NCBI GenBank assembly: GCA_947489925.1
Contig: CANLFK010000014.1
Location: 1-22,332 of the forward strand
Direction of reading: 5' to 3'
DNA from: Candidatus Caenarcanales bacterium
Lineage (GTDB): Bacteria; Cyanobacteriota; Vampirovibrionia; Caenarcaniphilales; Caenarcanaceae
Length of the DNA: 22,332 nt
This document shows positions 1 to 6,810 of this stretch, one piece after another. Position 1 is the first letter of the stretch. Each line of letters starts with the position of its first letter. Position numbers and translations under genes: made by a program. The notes below the pieces were generated by a model. That model made no database searches. It was not told the DNA's origin and worked only from the letters and a program-made list of their open reading frames with translations.

Positions 1-296
1 TTTTATTAATAGATGAAATAGAAAATGGATTACATTATACGGCTCAGGAAAAGCTTTGGAATTGGCTATTTGATATTGCAAAAGAAAAAAAGATACAAAT
101 ATTTGCAACTACTCATTCAATTGATACAGTTAGATCTTTTACTAAAGTAGCTGAAGATAAAGAAGAGAAAGACATTAGATTATTTAAATTATTGAAAAAA
201 GACGATGAAATTAAAGTTAGAAAGCAAGAATTTGAATCTCTTGATAATTGGCTAGAAGAATACGAAGAAAATAATAGCTTTATGGAGATTAGATAG
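1..296 (+). CDS. AAA-type ATPase, C-terminal part only (cut by window edge)
   Basis: This open frame enters from the left edge and ends with TAG at 294-296. Its first visible residues, LLIDEIENGLHY, form a Walker B strand with the acidic DE pair and a following D-loop-like segment. About 30 residues later FATTHSIDTV gives the His switch typical of the ABC/OLD-like AAA_15/AAA_21 ATPases. The last 50 residues are charged and end in MEIR. The next gene's ATG begins on the very next base, so the two are almost certainly co-transcribed and translationally coupled. ATPases of this family often pair with a TOPRIM-type partner in anti-phage or DNA-repair modules; a role in defence is inference. The Walker A part lies outside the window. 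Confidence 0.85.
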   Translation, partial: LLIDEIENGLHYTAQEKLWNWLFDIAKEKKIQIFATTHSIDTVRSFTKVAEDKEEKDIRLFKLLKKDDEIKVRKQEFESLDNWLEEYEENNSFMEIR

Positions 297-899
297 ATGA
301 ATAAACTCATAATAGTCGAAGGAGCTGATGATAGAGATTTTTTACAGGAATTAATTAAACAACAAAATAATTTAAGTAGTAAAAAAGATATAGAAGAAAA
401 GCTGAAAATAAGAATTTTGCCCTTAATAGGTAACTATACTAAATTGAGCAAATCAGAAATAAAAATAAAACAGGAAATAATAGATAATGAAGCTGAAAAA
501 GTTTGTTTAATATTAGACTCAGATGTCAATCCTAAAGATAAAGTAGAAGAAGCTTGGAATGAATTAGGTTTAGAGTTTGATAAGAATAATTTAAGTATTT
601 TTCTAATTGAAAATTGTTTAGAAGACCTTATTTTAAAGTCAATAAATCAAGAATCATCAGTACAAAAATATATGCAAAATTACTTCTCAAACTTAAATAA
701 AGAAGTATATAAAGATTGCTCTCTTGAATGGAAACATTTAGCAAAAAAGCAATTAGCAGTTTATCTTTCGGGAGTTAAACTACTTAAATTTACAGCTACT
801 CCAAATTGTGTTCAGCATGATTATTGCAATGAATATATAAATTTAGAACACAAAGCTTTTTCTAACTTAAAACAATTTTTACAAGAGTTTGTTAAATAA
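297..899 (+). CDS. DUF3226/TOPRIM-like protein, partner of the upstream ATPase
   Basis: This 200-residue protein starts with KLIIVEGADDRDF, the classic TOPRIM beginning: hydrophobic strand, then V-E-G with the metal-binding Glu8. A second strand, VCLILDSDVNP, carries the DxD pair at Asp74 and Asp76. A later segment, IFLIENCLEDLIL, resembles the third conserved strand of DUF3226/OLD-like proteins. There is no signal peptide or membrane segment. The start codon abuts the stop of the ATPase gene with no gap, indicating one operon. ATPase plus TOPRIM/DUF3226 pairs resemble the architecture of AbiL-like and PARIS-like (AriA/AriB) defence modules, where the TOPRIM protein is the nuclease effector. 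I see the fold signature; the defence role is inferred. Confidence 0.7.
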   Translation: MNKLIIVEGADDRDFLQELIKQQNNLSSKKDIEEKLKIRILPLIGNYTKLSKSEIKIKQEIIDNEAEKVCLILDSDVNPKDKVEEAWNELGLEFDKNNLSIFLIENCLEDLILKSINQESSVQKYMQNYFSNLNKEVYKDCSLEWKHLAKKQLAVYLSGVKLLKFTATPNCVQHDYCNEYINLEHKAFSNLKQFLQEFVK

Positions 900-910
900 A
901 AATAGTACAA

Positions 911-2749
911 ATGAAAGACTTTAGCCATATACCAAATAATGCTGGTATTTATATTTTTAAAGGTTTAAATAATACTCCGATTTATATTGGCAAGGCTATT
1001 AATTTACGCAATCGAGTAAGGTCTTATTGGAATGAAACTTCTTGGAGAGACAGACCAAAGCTAGCCATTTTAGTACCGCAAATATTAGATATTGAAACAA
1101 TTATTACCCAAAACGAAAAAGAAGCCTTAATCCTTGAAGCAAGCTTAATTTACAAGCATCAACCAAAATATAATGTTTTACTGAAAGATAATAAAAGTTT
1201 TCCGTGGATTGGTTTAACTTACGGTGAAGACTTTCCTCGAATTATCCCAGTCAGAGAGCTTAAATGGGCTAAACGCAAATATCCGAAAATTAAATTATTT
1301 GGCCCTTATACTGATAGTAGTAATATGTACAAAACTTTGCAAACCGCCAAGCAACTATTTCCGCTCCGTAAAAGACCAACTCCTCTTTTTAAAGACAGAC
1401 CTTGTTTGAATTATCATTTGGGGCAATGTTTAGCAGCCTGTCAGGCTTTGGTAAGTATTGAAGATTATAATTTATTACTCAAAGAAATTGAATTATTTTT
1501 AAATGGAAAACATGATGATTTAATCGCTCGCTTAAAAGAAAAAATGTACTTAGCTTCCGAGAATTTAAACTATGAACAAGCCGCTAAATGCCGAGACCAA
1601 ATAAAAATATTAGACAAAGCTTTGGAAAGCCAAAGAATAATTATTGACAATCCAGACTGTGAGCGAGATATTATTGGTTTTGCAAATGATGAAAAGAATT
1701 TATGCTTGCAAATTTTTAAAATGAGAGGGGGAAAATTAATTGGCAGAGAAGCTTTTAATGCTGAATTGAATGAATTACAAACTTTAGCGGAAGCCATTTC
1801 ATCGATTATTGAACAAGCTTATTTAATAAGGCAAATTGAAGATATACCAAAAGAAATTATTATTCAAAATGAAGTACCGAATTTGATTATTGATTTAAGC
1901 CAAAGTATTGTTGAGGAGCAAACTTTTGAGAAGAAATTTAATAGTTTATTAAGTAGTTTAGCTAAAAAAAATATACAAGTTAATTTCCCAAAAAGAGGAG
2001 ATAAAAAAGAACAAATTGAATTAGCAACTTTCAATGCCAATCAGCAATTACAGGCTAATAGTAAACAACAAACTAAAGCTTTAATAGTACTCGAATCTTT
2101 ACAAGAAATTTTAGAAATTGATAAATTACCAGTAAACATTGATTGTTTTGATATTTCTCATTTACAAGGAACTGAAGTTGTAGCAAGCTGTGTCAGGCTT
2201 AAAAATGGTTTTCCCGATAAAAGTAAGTACCGCAAAATAAAATTAACTATTGATCAAAATAATGATTTTTTCTCAATGAAAGAAGCCGTTTTTAGGCGTT
2301 ATCAAAAGCAAAAAGACTTACCAGATTTAATTTTAATTGATGGAGGAAAAGGTCAATTAAGCTTTGCACTAGAAGCGGTTCGGGAATTAAATTTAAATCA
2401 AATACCTTTGTTTTCATTAGCTAAAAAAGAAGAAGAAATTTTTAATATTGATAATGAAAGAATACTTTTACCCAAAAATTCACCCGCCCTGCAAGTCCTG
2501 CAAAGAGCCAGAGATGAAGCTCACAGATTTGCACTGACTTATAATCGGCAAAGACGCACTAAAGTACTTAAAGCTAGTTTTATTGATGATATTGTCGGTG
2601 TTGGTGCGGTTCTGAAAGCTAATATTTTAAATAATTTTACCGTTAAAGAATTACAAGCCGCTCCGCCCCAAGAATTACAAAATAAACTGAAAATTAGTGC
2701 CAAGAGAGCCGACAAACTGTGGAAAAATATACAATTAAAAATGAAATGA
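911..2749 (+). CDS. uvrC: UvrABC excinuclease subunit C
   Basis: UvrC makes both incisions around UvrAB-marked DNA lesions in nucleotide excision repair. The 612-residue length is normal for the family. The N-terminal GIY-YIG nuclease domain is clear, with GIYIF at 12-16 and IYIGKA at 24-29, followed by basic residues and NEKEALILEASLI containing the catalytic Glu. A UVR (UvrB-binding) helix pair lies near residues 200-235 with NYEQAAKCRDQI. The RNase H-like C-terminal nuclease shows DCFDISHLQGTEVVAS and later ILIDGGKGQL. A helix-hairpin-helix region ends the protein. The gene begins 11 bp after the DUF3226 gene, with no obvious Shine-Dalgarno. Its 3' end is notable: three partial copies of it recur downstream, at about 5925, 6669 and 7606. 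Confidence 0.97.
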   Translation: MKDFSHIPNNAGIYIFKGLNNTPIYIGKAINLRNRVRSYWNETSWRDRPKLAILVPQILDIETIITQNEKEALILEASLIYKHQPKYNVLLKDNKSFPWIGLTYGEDFPRIIPVRELKWAKRKYPKIKLFGPYTDSSNMYKTLQTAKQLFPLRKRPTPLFKDRPCLNYHLGQCLAACQALVSIEDYNLLLKEIELFLNGKHDDLIARLKEKMYLASENLNYEQAAKCRDQIKILDKALESQRIIIDNPDCERDIIGFANDEKNLCLQIFKMRGGKLIGREAFNAELNELQTLAEAISSIIEQAYLIRQIEDIPKEIIIQNEVPNLIIDLSQSIVEEQTFEKKFNSLLSSLAKKNIQVNFPKRGDKKEQIELATFNANQQLQANSKQQTKALIVLESLQEILEIDKLPVNIDCFDISHLQGTEVVASCVRLKNGFPDKSKYRKIKLTIDQNNDFFSMKEAVFRRYQKQKDLPDLILIDGGKGQLSFALEAVRELNLNQIPLFSLAKKEEEIFNIDNERILLPKNSPALQVLQRARDEAHRFALTYNRQRRTKVLKASFIDDIVGVGAVLKANILNNFTVKELQAAPPQELQNKLKISAKRADKLWKNIQLKMK

Positions 2750-2781
2750 TTAATGCTGTGAAATCTTGAATTTATGATTAA

Positions 2782-4095
2782 TTATTCAAACCCCATCTTT
2801 TTCTCAAGATACTTTGTCAATACGCCAAAAGCAACTTCACCAATTTTTTCGCCAAATTTCAAAACAAAATTCTTAAGCTTGCTTGTGGCTACTTTTTTGT
2901 CCTTTGTTGGTATCTCGGCATCCTTCATTTCATATAGAGCTGATTTTAATTCAGCAGATTGAGCCGCAGTTACTGAGTACTTCTGAATCATTTCTTTTAA
3001 CTGGTAATCTTCCTTATTAAGGACTACTGAACCGTTAAATTCTTTAGCAACTACTCCTTCAACTTTGTTGATTATTTGAGGGTTAATGTTTATTTGAAGA
3101 TTCTCAATCTTCCTCTCATTTATTAAATCGACAATACCTGAAATGCTTGGGACTAATGATTCTATTTTCTTGTTTAGTTCATCTCCCAAATGTTCTTCCA
3201 ATAATTCTGATTCTAAACTCTGTCTTATTGAAAGCAAACGCCTTTCTTTATCTTGCTTAAGGTCAAGTAAAATTCTTTTTGCCTCTTTAATATGCTTGGT
3301 GATTAAAAACGATACTCTTTCTTTTGGAATATTGTTATTTATTAGAATTTCTGCTGCTGCTTCAGGATTATTTAGACAAAGCTCCATGAATTTGGTGAAA
3401 TCATCAAACATTTTATAAAGGTCATCATGTTTGATTTCAGAAGTTTCCGAAAATAATGTACAGGTTATTCCATATTTTGTTCTGTTTTGGGTGATATTAA
3501 TGCTCTTGCTTGTAACAGTTGAAATAAAATCTTTGAATAGGATAATAAATTTATCAAGTTCTGCACTTCCAAATTTGTCGTTTGGAATATAGAACCTTAG
3601 CAAAAGCCCTTGTGAAATGTTATCAATGAAACTTTGTGATGAAATTTCGAGGTCAACTAAGGTTTCATATACAGCTATATTTAAGTCTTGTATATTAAAA
3701 GCATCAATTAAGGCTTTAAGTTTGGAATCAAACTCTCTTTTTTGGTTTTTTGCTTCACCAGGACTAACATATTCATCATCAAAGAAGTTGAAATATCCTT
3801 GATAGTTGTCCGAATAAATAAATATTATGTGCTTTTTTCTTAATATACTATCAATAAGGCGTTTTGAAACTTCCATATACTCCTCATTTAGAAAATATCT
3901 AAACATTATATGTTCGGTGAACTTTCCTACTACTACAATTTCATCCTTATTGTCAGTTTCTAATATTTCACAAATTGACTCCCAATTCGAGACACTGGAT
4001 TTTAATATTTTTTTGTTGATGTAAAAGTCATTTGCTTGAAAAAATGTATAGGTCGAACCTCTATCAATATTGTCAAGTATTAGTGCTTGTTTCAT
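2782..4095 (-). CDS. Uncharacterised 437-residue cytoplasmic protein
   Basis: I do not recognise this family. The protein has no signal peptide or convincing membrane segment. The N-terminal 120 residues look like an alternating alpha/beta domain with hydrophobic strands such as DEIVVVGKF and HIIFIYSDN. A middle part (about 120-230) is mixed. Residues about 255-315 are rich in Lys, Glu, Leu and Arg and probably coiled coil. The C-terminus is Lys-rich with a likely amphipathic helix ending in KKMGFE. It is convergent with uvrC, its stop lying 32 bp beyond the uvrC stop, and it is the first cargo after the genuine uvrC end. The base composition is less extreme than in neighbouring core genes. 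The location next to ORF6N, dinD and methylase remnants suggests an accessory, perhaps defence-related gene, which is inference only. Confidence 0.75.
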   Translation of the reverse strand: MKQALILDNIDRGSTYTFFQANDFYINKKILKSSVSNWESICEILETDNKDEIVVVGKFTEHIMFRYFLNEEYMEVSKRLIDSILRKKHIIFIYSDNYQGYFNFFDDEYVSPGEAKNQKREFDSKLKALIDAFNIQDLNIAVYETLVDLEISSQSFIDNISQGLLLRFYIPNDKFGSAELDKFIILFKDFISTVTSKSINITQNRTKYGITCTLFSETSEIKHDDLYKMFDDFTKFMELCLNNPEAAAEILINNNIPKERVSFLITKHIKEAKRILLDLKQDKERRLLSIRQSLESELLEEHLGDELNKKIESLVPSISGIVDLINERKIENLQININPQIINKVEGVVAKEFNGSVVLNKEDYQLKEMIQKYSVTAAQSAELKSALYEMKDAEIPTKDKKVATSKLKNFVLKFGEKIGEVAFGVLTKYLEKKMGFE

Positions 4096-4206
4096 TGTCT
4101 TTTAAAAATTACGCACAACTAGTGTTTATACGAATATAAGAGTAGAATTATTATAGTAATTTATGAATGGTTTTTAATGTTGGAAATACAGAAATTTGCG
4201 GTAAAT

Positions 4207-4266
4207 TTAAATCAAGTGGACAGGGTTACCCAGTCGGCGAAGGCTCTCGGCTAGTTCGGGGGCTTT
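4207..4266 (-). pseudogene. GC-rich fragment of foreign coding sequence
   Basis: In an otherwise AT-rich gap, bases 4216-4264 are about two-thirds G+C. Read on the minus strand, one frame is open for about 20 codons and gives APELAESLRRLGNPVHLI before a TAA at 4209-4207. The peptide has no start codon and an upstream stop, so it is a fragment, not a gene. Its composition differs sharply from everything around it. I cannot assign the family. Confidence 0.35.
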
Positions 4267-4286
4267 ATGCTTTTAAGGGAATATTT

Positions 4287-4838
4287 TTAAGCCATAACCC
4301 TTAAAGTTTCTATTTCTTGGTCAGTATTTTGAAGCCGAAAACCAATTGGCTTTTTTATTTCTTCAGGTGGTTTCATTAATTCACGAATTGCGTCAAATAC
4401 TATTTTAAATTGCTGATCATATTTTTGTTCCAGAGAATCTAATCTCATTGTTAGTTCTTGGTTTGTTAAAAGCATTTCTCTAAATCTTATAAAAGCCCTA
4501 ACAATATTTACACTCACTCTAACAGCTAATAGACTATTTAATACTGAAGCTAGCATAACCGAACCATGCTCTGTAAAAGCATTTGGCAATGAAGTTGAAT
4601 ATTTCAAGTTTTTGAACCGATCACAATTTGTGACCAGCTCTGACTTTTCTGATTTAGAGAGCTGAAACATAAAATCTTCGGGAAATCTTTCAATATTTCT
4701 TTTTATTGCTTGATTTAAAATTCTTGTCTGTACTCCATAAAGCCTTGCCAAATCAGCATCTAGCATTACTTTTTGCCCTCTTAAATAAAGTATTAAAGAC
4801 TCTACAGGTTCATCAAAAGTTTTCTTTATGCTTTCCAT
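4287..4838 (-). CDS. ORF6N-domain DNA-binding protein
   Basis: The N-terminal 110 residues match the ORF6N domain found in phage and chromosomal regulators: LRGQKVMLDADLARLYGVQT, then RNIERFPEDFMFQLS, then PNAFTEHGSVMLASVLNS. The C-terminal part, about residues 110-150, is a coiled-coil-like segment (LTNQELTMRLDSLEQKYDQQ), and the tail contains KPIGFR. The family is thought to bind DNA through the KilA-N/ORF6N fold; its targets are unknown. I chose the ATG at 4838, although a TTG lies just upstream. The ATG overlaps by one base the TGA that ends a methylase-like tail (TGATG), which suggests translational coupling to a former methyltransferase gene. The same arrangement precedes dinD upstream. 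Confidence 0.88.
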   Translation of the reverse strand: MESIKKTFDEPVESLILYLRGQKVMLDADLARLYGVQTRILNQAIKRNIERFPEDFMFQLSKSEKSELVTNCDRFKNLKYSTSLPNAFTEHGSVMLASVLNSLLAVRVSVNIVRAFIRFREMLLTNQELTMRLDSLEQKYDQQFKIVFDAIRELMKPPEEIKKPIGFRLQNTDQEIETLRVMA

Positions 4839-4936
4839 CAATCCAAACTCTCCATGATTTTAATTTCATTGTCAGTGGAATTGGATAAATCATAAACTAC
4901 TTTATTTATTTCTTTGTCGGTTTTTTCTCTAATGAA
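4838..4936 (-). pseudogene. C-terminal remnant of a DNA methyltransferase (copy B)
   Basis: On the minus strand this frame reads KEINKVVYDLSNSTDNEIKI followed by MESLD and TGA at 4840-4838. This resembles the extreme C-terminus of Eco57I/TaqI-like or type I restriction methylases, which commonly end as ID-LVY-LYGLT-EEI-IVE. Only about 30 codons remain and the upstream part is dinD in another frame. It closely resembles the tail at 5773-5868 at both DNA and protein level, and both are joined by TGATG to the next gene. Confidence 0.6.
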
Positions 4937-5773
4937 TTTTTAGACTTTTTCTCAATTTTTTTAATACTTTCTTCGGTTGGTAAGTTTTCTGGCATTGTTC
5001 CACCAAGTTCTTCTATCGTTTGTCTAACTTTTTTACCTACCTCATAATGAGTTTGATTTGCTTGTGTTTTATTCTTTACCTGATCTCGTTTTAGTTTTTC
5101 CTCTGTTTGAGTTGCTCTAAACAAGTTACAAGTTAGCGGCTAATTCGGTACTACCCATATGATCAAGAATATTTTGGTTTTTCTTTAAACCTTTTCGAGA
5201 ATGAATACCCTTTGCATCAAATCCACCATAAAGACCTTTGTATCCGTGATTTTGAAATATTGCATAGTCAAGTGGCTTTTTTACCCCAGCTTCTTTTGCT
5301 ACGCTAGCAAGTTTTTTATTATGTTCGGATAATTCATTTCTTAAGTATATTCTTTTTTCTTCTTCTTTGAGAGCTTGATATTGTTGTTTTTCTAGTATTT
5401 CTTGTTTTCTTGTTTGAATAGTAAAATAGGTTTGTCCTAAGGCTACAACTGATTTTGAAGGGTCTGCATTTTGAATAATTAGGTAGCAAGCATAACGAGA
5501 AAGTTTAATAACTTCAATTTTTCTTGTCGCTCCAGAGCCTAATTTAACCTTATCGAGGATATTCTCGAAATGGTCTTCAACTTGAATATCACTGTTGATG
5601 CAAGCTTCTTTAGCTTTTTCTATGACGGGCTTAAAATGTCTATATTCTGAGTAATCTAAGGTTTTTGCCAAATCACGAGATGACCAATATTCACTGCCAT
5701 TTTCATCTATTCTTTTCAAGCTTTCAAAAATAGATGATTCTTTACTATTACTTTGTATGTACTTCTCTTCCAT
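4906..5773 (-). pseudogene. dinD: dinD-like gene (BRO-N family), frameshifted by a 7-bp tandem duplication
   Basis: Two adjacent frames together give a complete DinD-like protein. The first (5773-5126) has FESLKRIDENGSEYWSSRDL, LSRYACYLIIQNADPSK, and the late segment KPLDYAIFQNHGYKGLYGG, and stops after LAANL. The second (5124-4906) continues FRATQTEEKL, then ANQTHYEVGKKVRQTIEELG and PENLPTEE, as in the DinD C-terminus. The break lies at an exact tandem duplication of acaagtt (5121-5127 and 5128-5134). Removing one copy joins LAANL directly to FRATQT in frame. DinD is an SOS-induced protein that in E. coli inhibits RecA filaments. The ATG at 5773 overlaps by one base the TGA of a methylase remnant. 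Its 3' end overlaps a second such remnant. Loss of function, or a reversible switch, is inferred. Confidence 0.85.
5121..5134. repeat. 7-bp tandem duplication disrupting dinD
   Basis: The heptamer acaagtt occurs twice without interruption. One copy restores the dinD reading frame; two copies give a TAA immediately after the duplicated segment. Two copies are enough for slippage in either direction. Confidence 0.9.
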
Positions 5774-5920
5774 CAAACCAAACTCTCCACGGTTTTAATT
5801 TCATTGTCAGTCAAACCGTATAAATCATAAGCTAATTTATTTATTTTCTGTCCTAAAAACTGAACAAGGAAATATACCAACTAACTGTTCAAGTTCAGGT
5901 TTAGTTTTAATTTTTGTAAA
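5773..5920 (-). pseudogene. C-terminal remnant of a DNA methyltransferase (copy A)
   Basis: The minus strand reads KINKLAYDLYGLTDNEIKTV and then ESLV with TGA at 5775-5773. It has the typical C-terminal signature of Eco57I/TaqI-like or type I restriction methylases (LVY-LYGLT-EEI). Upstream, in a different frame, lies KPELEQLVGIF, which fits the preceding region of such proteins, so at least one frameshift has occurred. The remnant is cut off at about 5920, where a uvrC 3'-end copy begins in the opposite orientation. It is coupled to dinD through TGATG. Confidence 0.6.
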
Positions 5921-5924
5921 GTAA

Positions 5925-6026
5925 TTAAATAATTTTACGGTTAAAGAATTACAAAACAAACTTAAAATTAGTGGCAAGAGAGCCGATAAACTGTGGAAAA
6001 ATACACAATTGAAAATGAAGTTATAA
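5925..6026 (+). pseudogene. uvrC 3'-end copy 2
   Basis: From ttaaataattttac to the TAA this segment matches the last ~120 bp of uvrC (2632-2749). It lacks 24 bp, the interval between the two agaattacaa direct repeats of the genuine gene, so it is explained by a simple deletion between them. The remaining frame still reads KISGKRADKLWKNTQLKMKL and a stop. Substitutions such as gac to gat are shared with copy 3 but not with the genuine uvrC end. Confidence 0.85.
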
Positions 6027-6053
6027 TGTCTTTAGTAAAAGGTGCAAAATAAA

Positions 6054-6263
6054 ATGGCTAATCAATCAAAACAACAAGAAATAATTAATACTCTTAGTTT
6101 ATTAACTGATGAGCAAATAGAAACATTAAACCAATTTATTAAATCTTTTGTGCCTAATAAAACAAATACTAATAATTTCAGAAAGCTGGGATTGTTGAAG
6201 GACAAAGGAAAAATATTATTCGCTGACGATTGTAAAATAACGGAAGAAGAGTTTTTGAAATAA
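6054..6263 (+). CDS. Antitoxin of a VapBC-like pair (DUF2281-like)
   Basis: This small protein (69 residues from the ATG) begins with a helical segment, IINTLSLLTDEQIETLNQFI. It ends with GLLKDKGKILFADDCKITEEEFLK-type residues, like the toxin-wrapping tail of DUF2281 antitoxins that accompany PIN toxins. I use the ATG at 6054 because AAGGTG at 6039-6044 is a well-placed ribosome-binding site; an in-frame GTG at 6042 lies within that site. Its TAA overlaps the toxin ATG by one base (TAATG). The pair sits between uvrC-tail copies 2 and 3. Antitoxins of this kind usually repress their own operon, but I see no clear operator. Confidence 0.75.
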   Translation: MANQSKQQEIINTLSLLTDEQIETLNQFIKSFVPNKTNTNNFRKLGLLKDKGKILFADDCKITEEEFLK

Positions 6264-6667
6264 TGAAAAGCTTTTTGATTGATACTCATATTCTTCTTTG
6301 GACTATTACTGAGCCAGATAAGCTAGGTTCTGAAGTAATTTCTATACTTGAGAATAAGAATAATAATATTTTGGTAAGTTCTATTAGCTATTGGGAAATA
6401 TCTATAAAAATGGCTTTGGGTAAATTTAGTTTATTAAATCTCTCTGTTGAAGACATTTTTCAGGCATCTAAAGATATTGGATTTATTCATATTCCAGTTT
6501 TACCAGAAGAAACAAGTACTTTTTATAAATTACCAATACAATCTAATCATAAAGATCCCTTTGATAGAATGCTAATTTGGCAAGCAATTTATAATAATTT
6601 GGCTTTTATTTCCCAAGACGAATCGCTGAAAAGATATATAGAACACGGCTTGAATTTAATACAATAA
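6263..6667 (+). CDS. PIN-domain toxin (VapC family)
   Basis: The 134-residue protein is a complete PIN ribonuclease. It has FLIDTHILLW with Asp7, ISYWEISIK with Glu45, HKDPFDRML with Asp98 and Asp101, and FISQDE with Asp119, the usual acidic metal-binding set. The order and spacing match the PIN_Sll0205-like VapC toxins, which cleave RNA (often tRNA) when the antitoxin is lost. It overlaps the antitoxin gene by one base, so the two form an operon. The stop codon is followed after only one or two bases by uvrC-tail copy 3, so the module has almost no 3' sequence of its own. No residue of the active site is missing and the gene looks functional. Confidence 0.92.
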   Translation: MKSFLIDTHILLWTITEPDKLGSEVISILENKNNNILVSSISYWEISIKMALGKFSLLNLSVEDIFQASKDIGFIHIPVLPEETSTFYKLPIQSNHKDPFDRMLIWQAIYNNLAFISQDESLKRYIEHGLNLIQ

Positions 6668-6668
6668 T

Positions 6669-6761
6669 ACGCCCCAAGAATTACAAAACAAACTTAAAAT
6701 TTAGTGCCAAGAGAGCCGATAAACTGTGAAAAAATAAACTTATAAAGATAAAATGATTAAT
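6669..6761 (+). pseudogene. uvrC 3'-end copy 3
   Basis: The match starts at cgccccaag, corresponding to position 2663 of the genuine gene, and runs beyond the stop into the flanking tgattaat. An extra T after aaaat breaks the reading frame and TGG has become TGA. It shares aacaaactt and gataaactg with copy 2, so copies 2 and 3 are closer to each other than to the genuine uvrC end. It directly follows the PIN toxin stop codon. Confidence 0.85.
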
Positions 6762-6810
6762 ACTAGGTAAAATAAAAACATTTAAAATTAAACCTTAATG
6801 ATTACAACTT

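Noticed and set aside
1570..1797. Minus-strand open frame inside uvrC
   Set aside because: It is antisense to a well-conserved UvrC region, has no ribosome-binding site or domain, and is explained by base composition.
4207..4266. A tRNA or other structured RNA fragment in the GC-rich patch
   Set aside because: No acceptor stem, anticodon arm or CCA can be folded, while a clean peptide frame is present on the minus strand.
6042..6053. GTG at 6042 as start of the antitoxin
   Set aside because: It lies inside the ribosome-binding sequence AAGGTG that is correctly spaced for the ATG at 6054.
6026..6761. An integron cassette array with attC sites
   Set aside because: The shared segment is plainly the uvrC coding end. 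I see no paired R-box core sites or attC-like fold, and no IntI gene is in the window.
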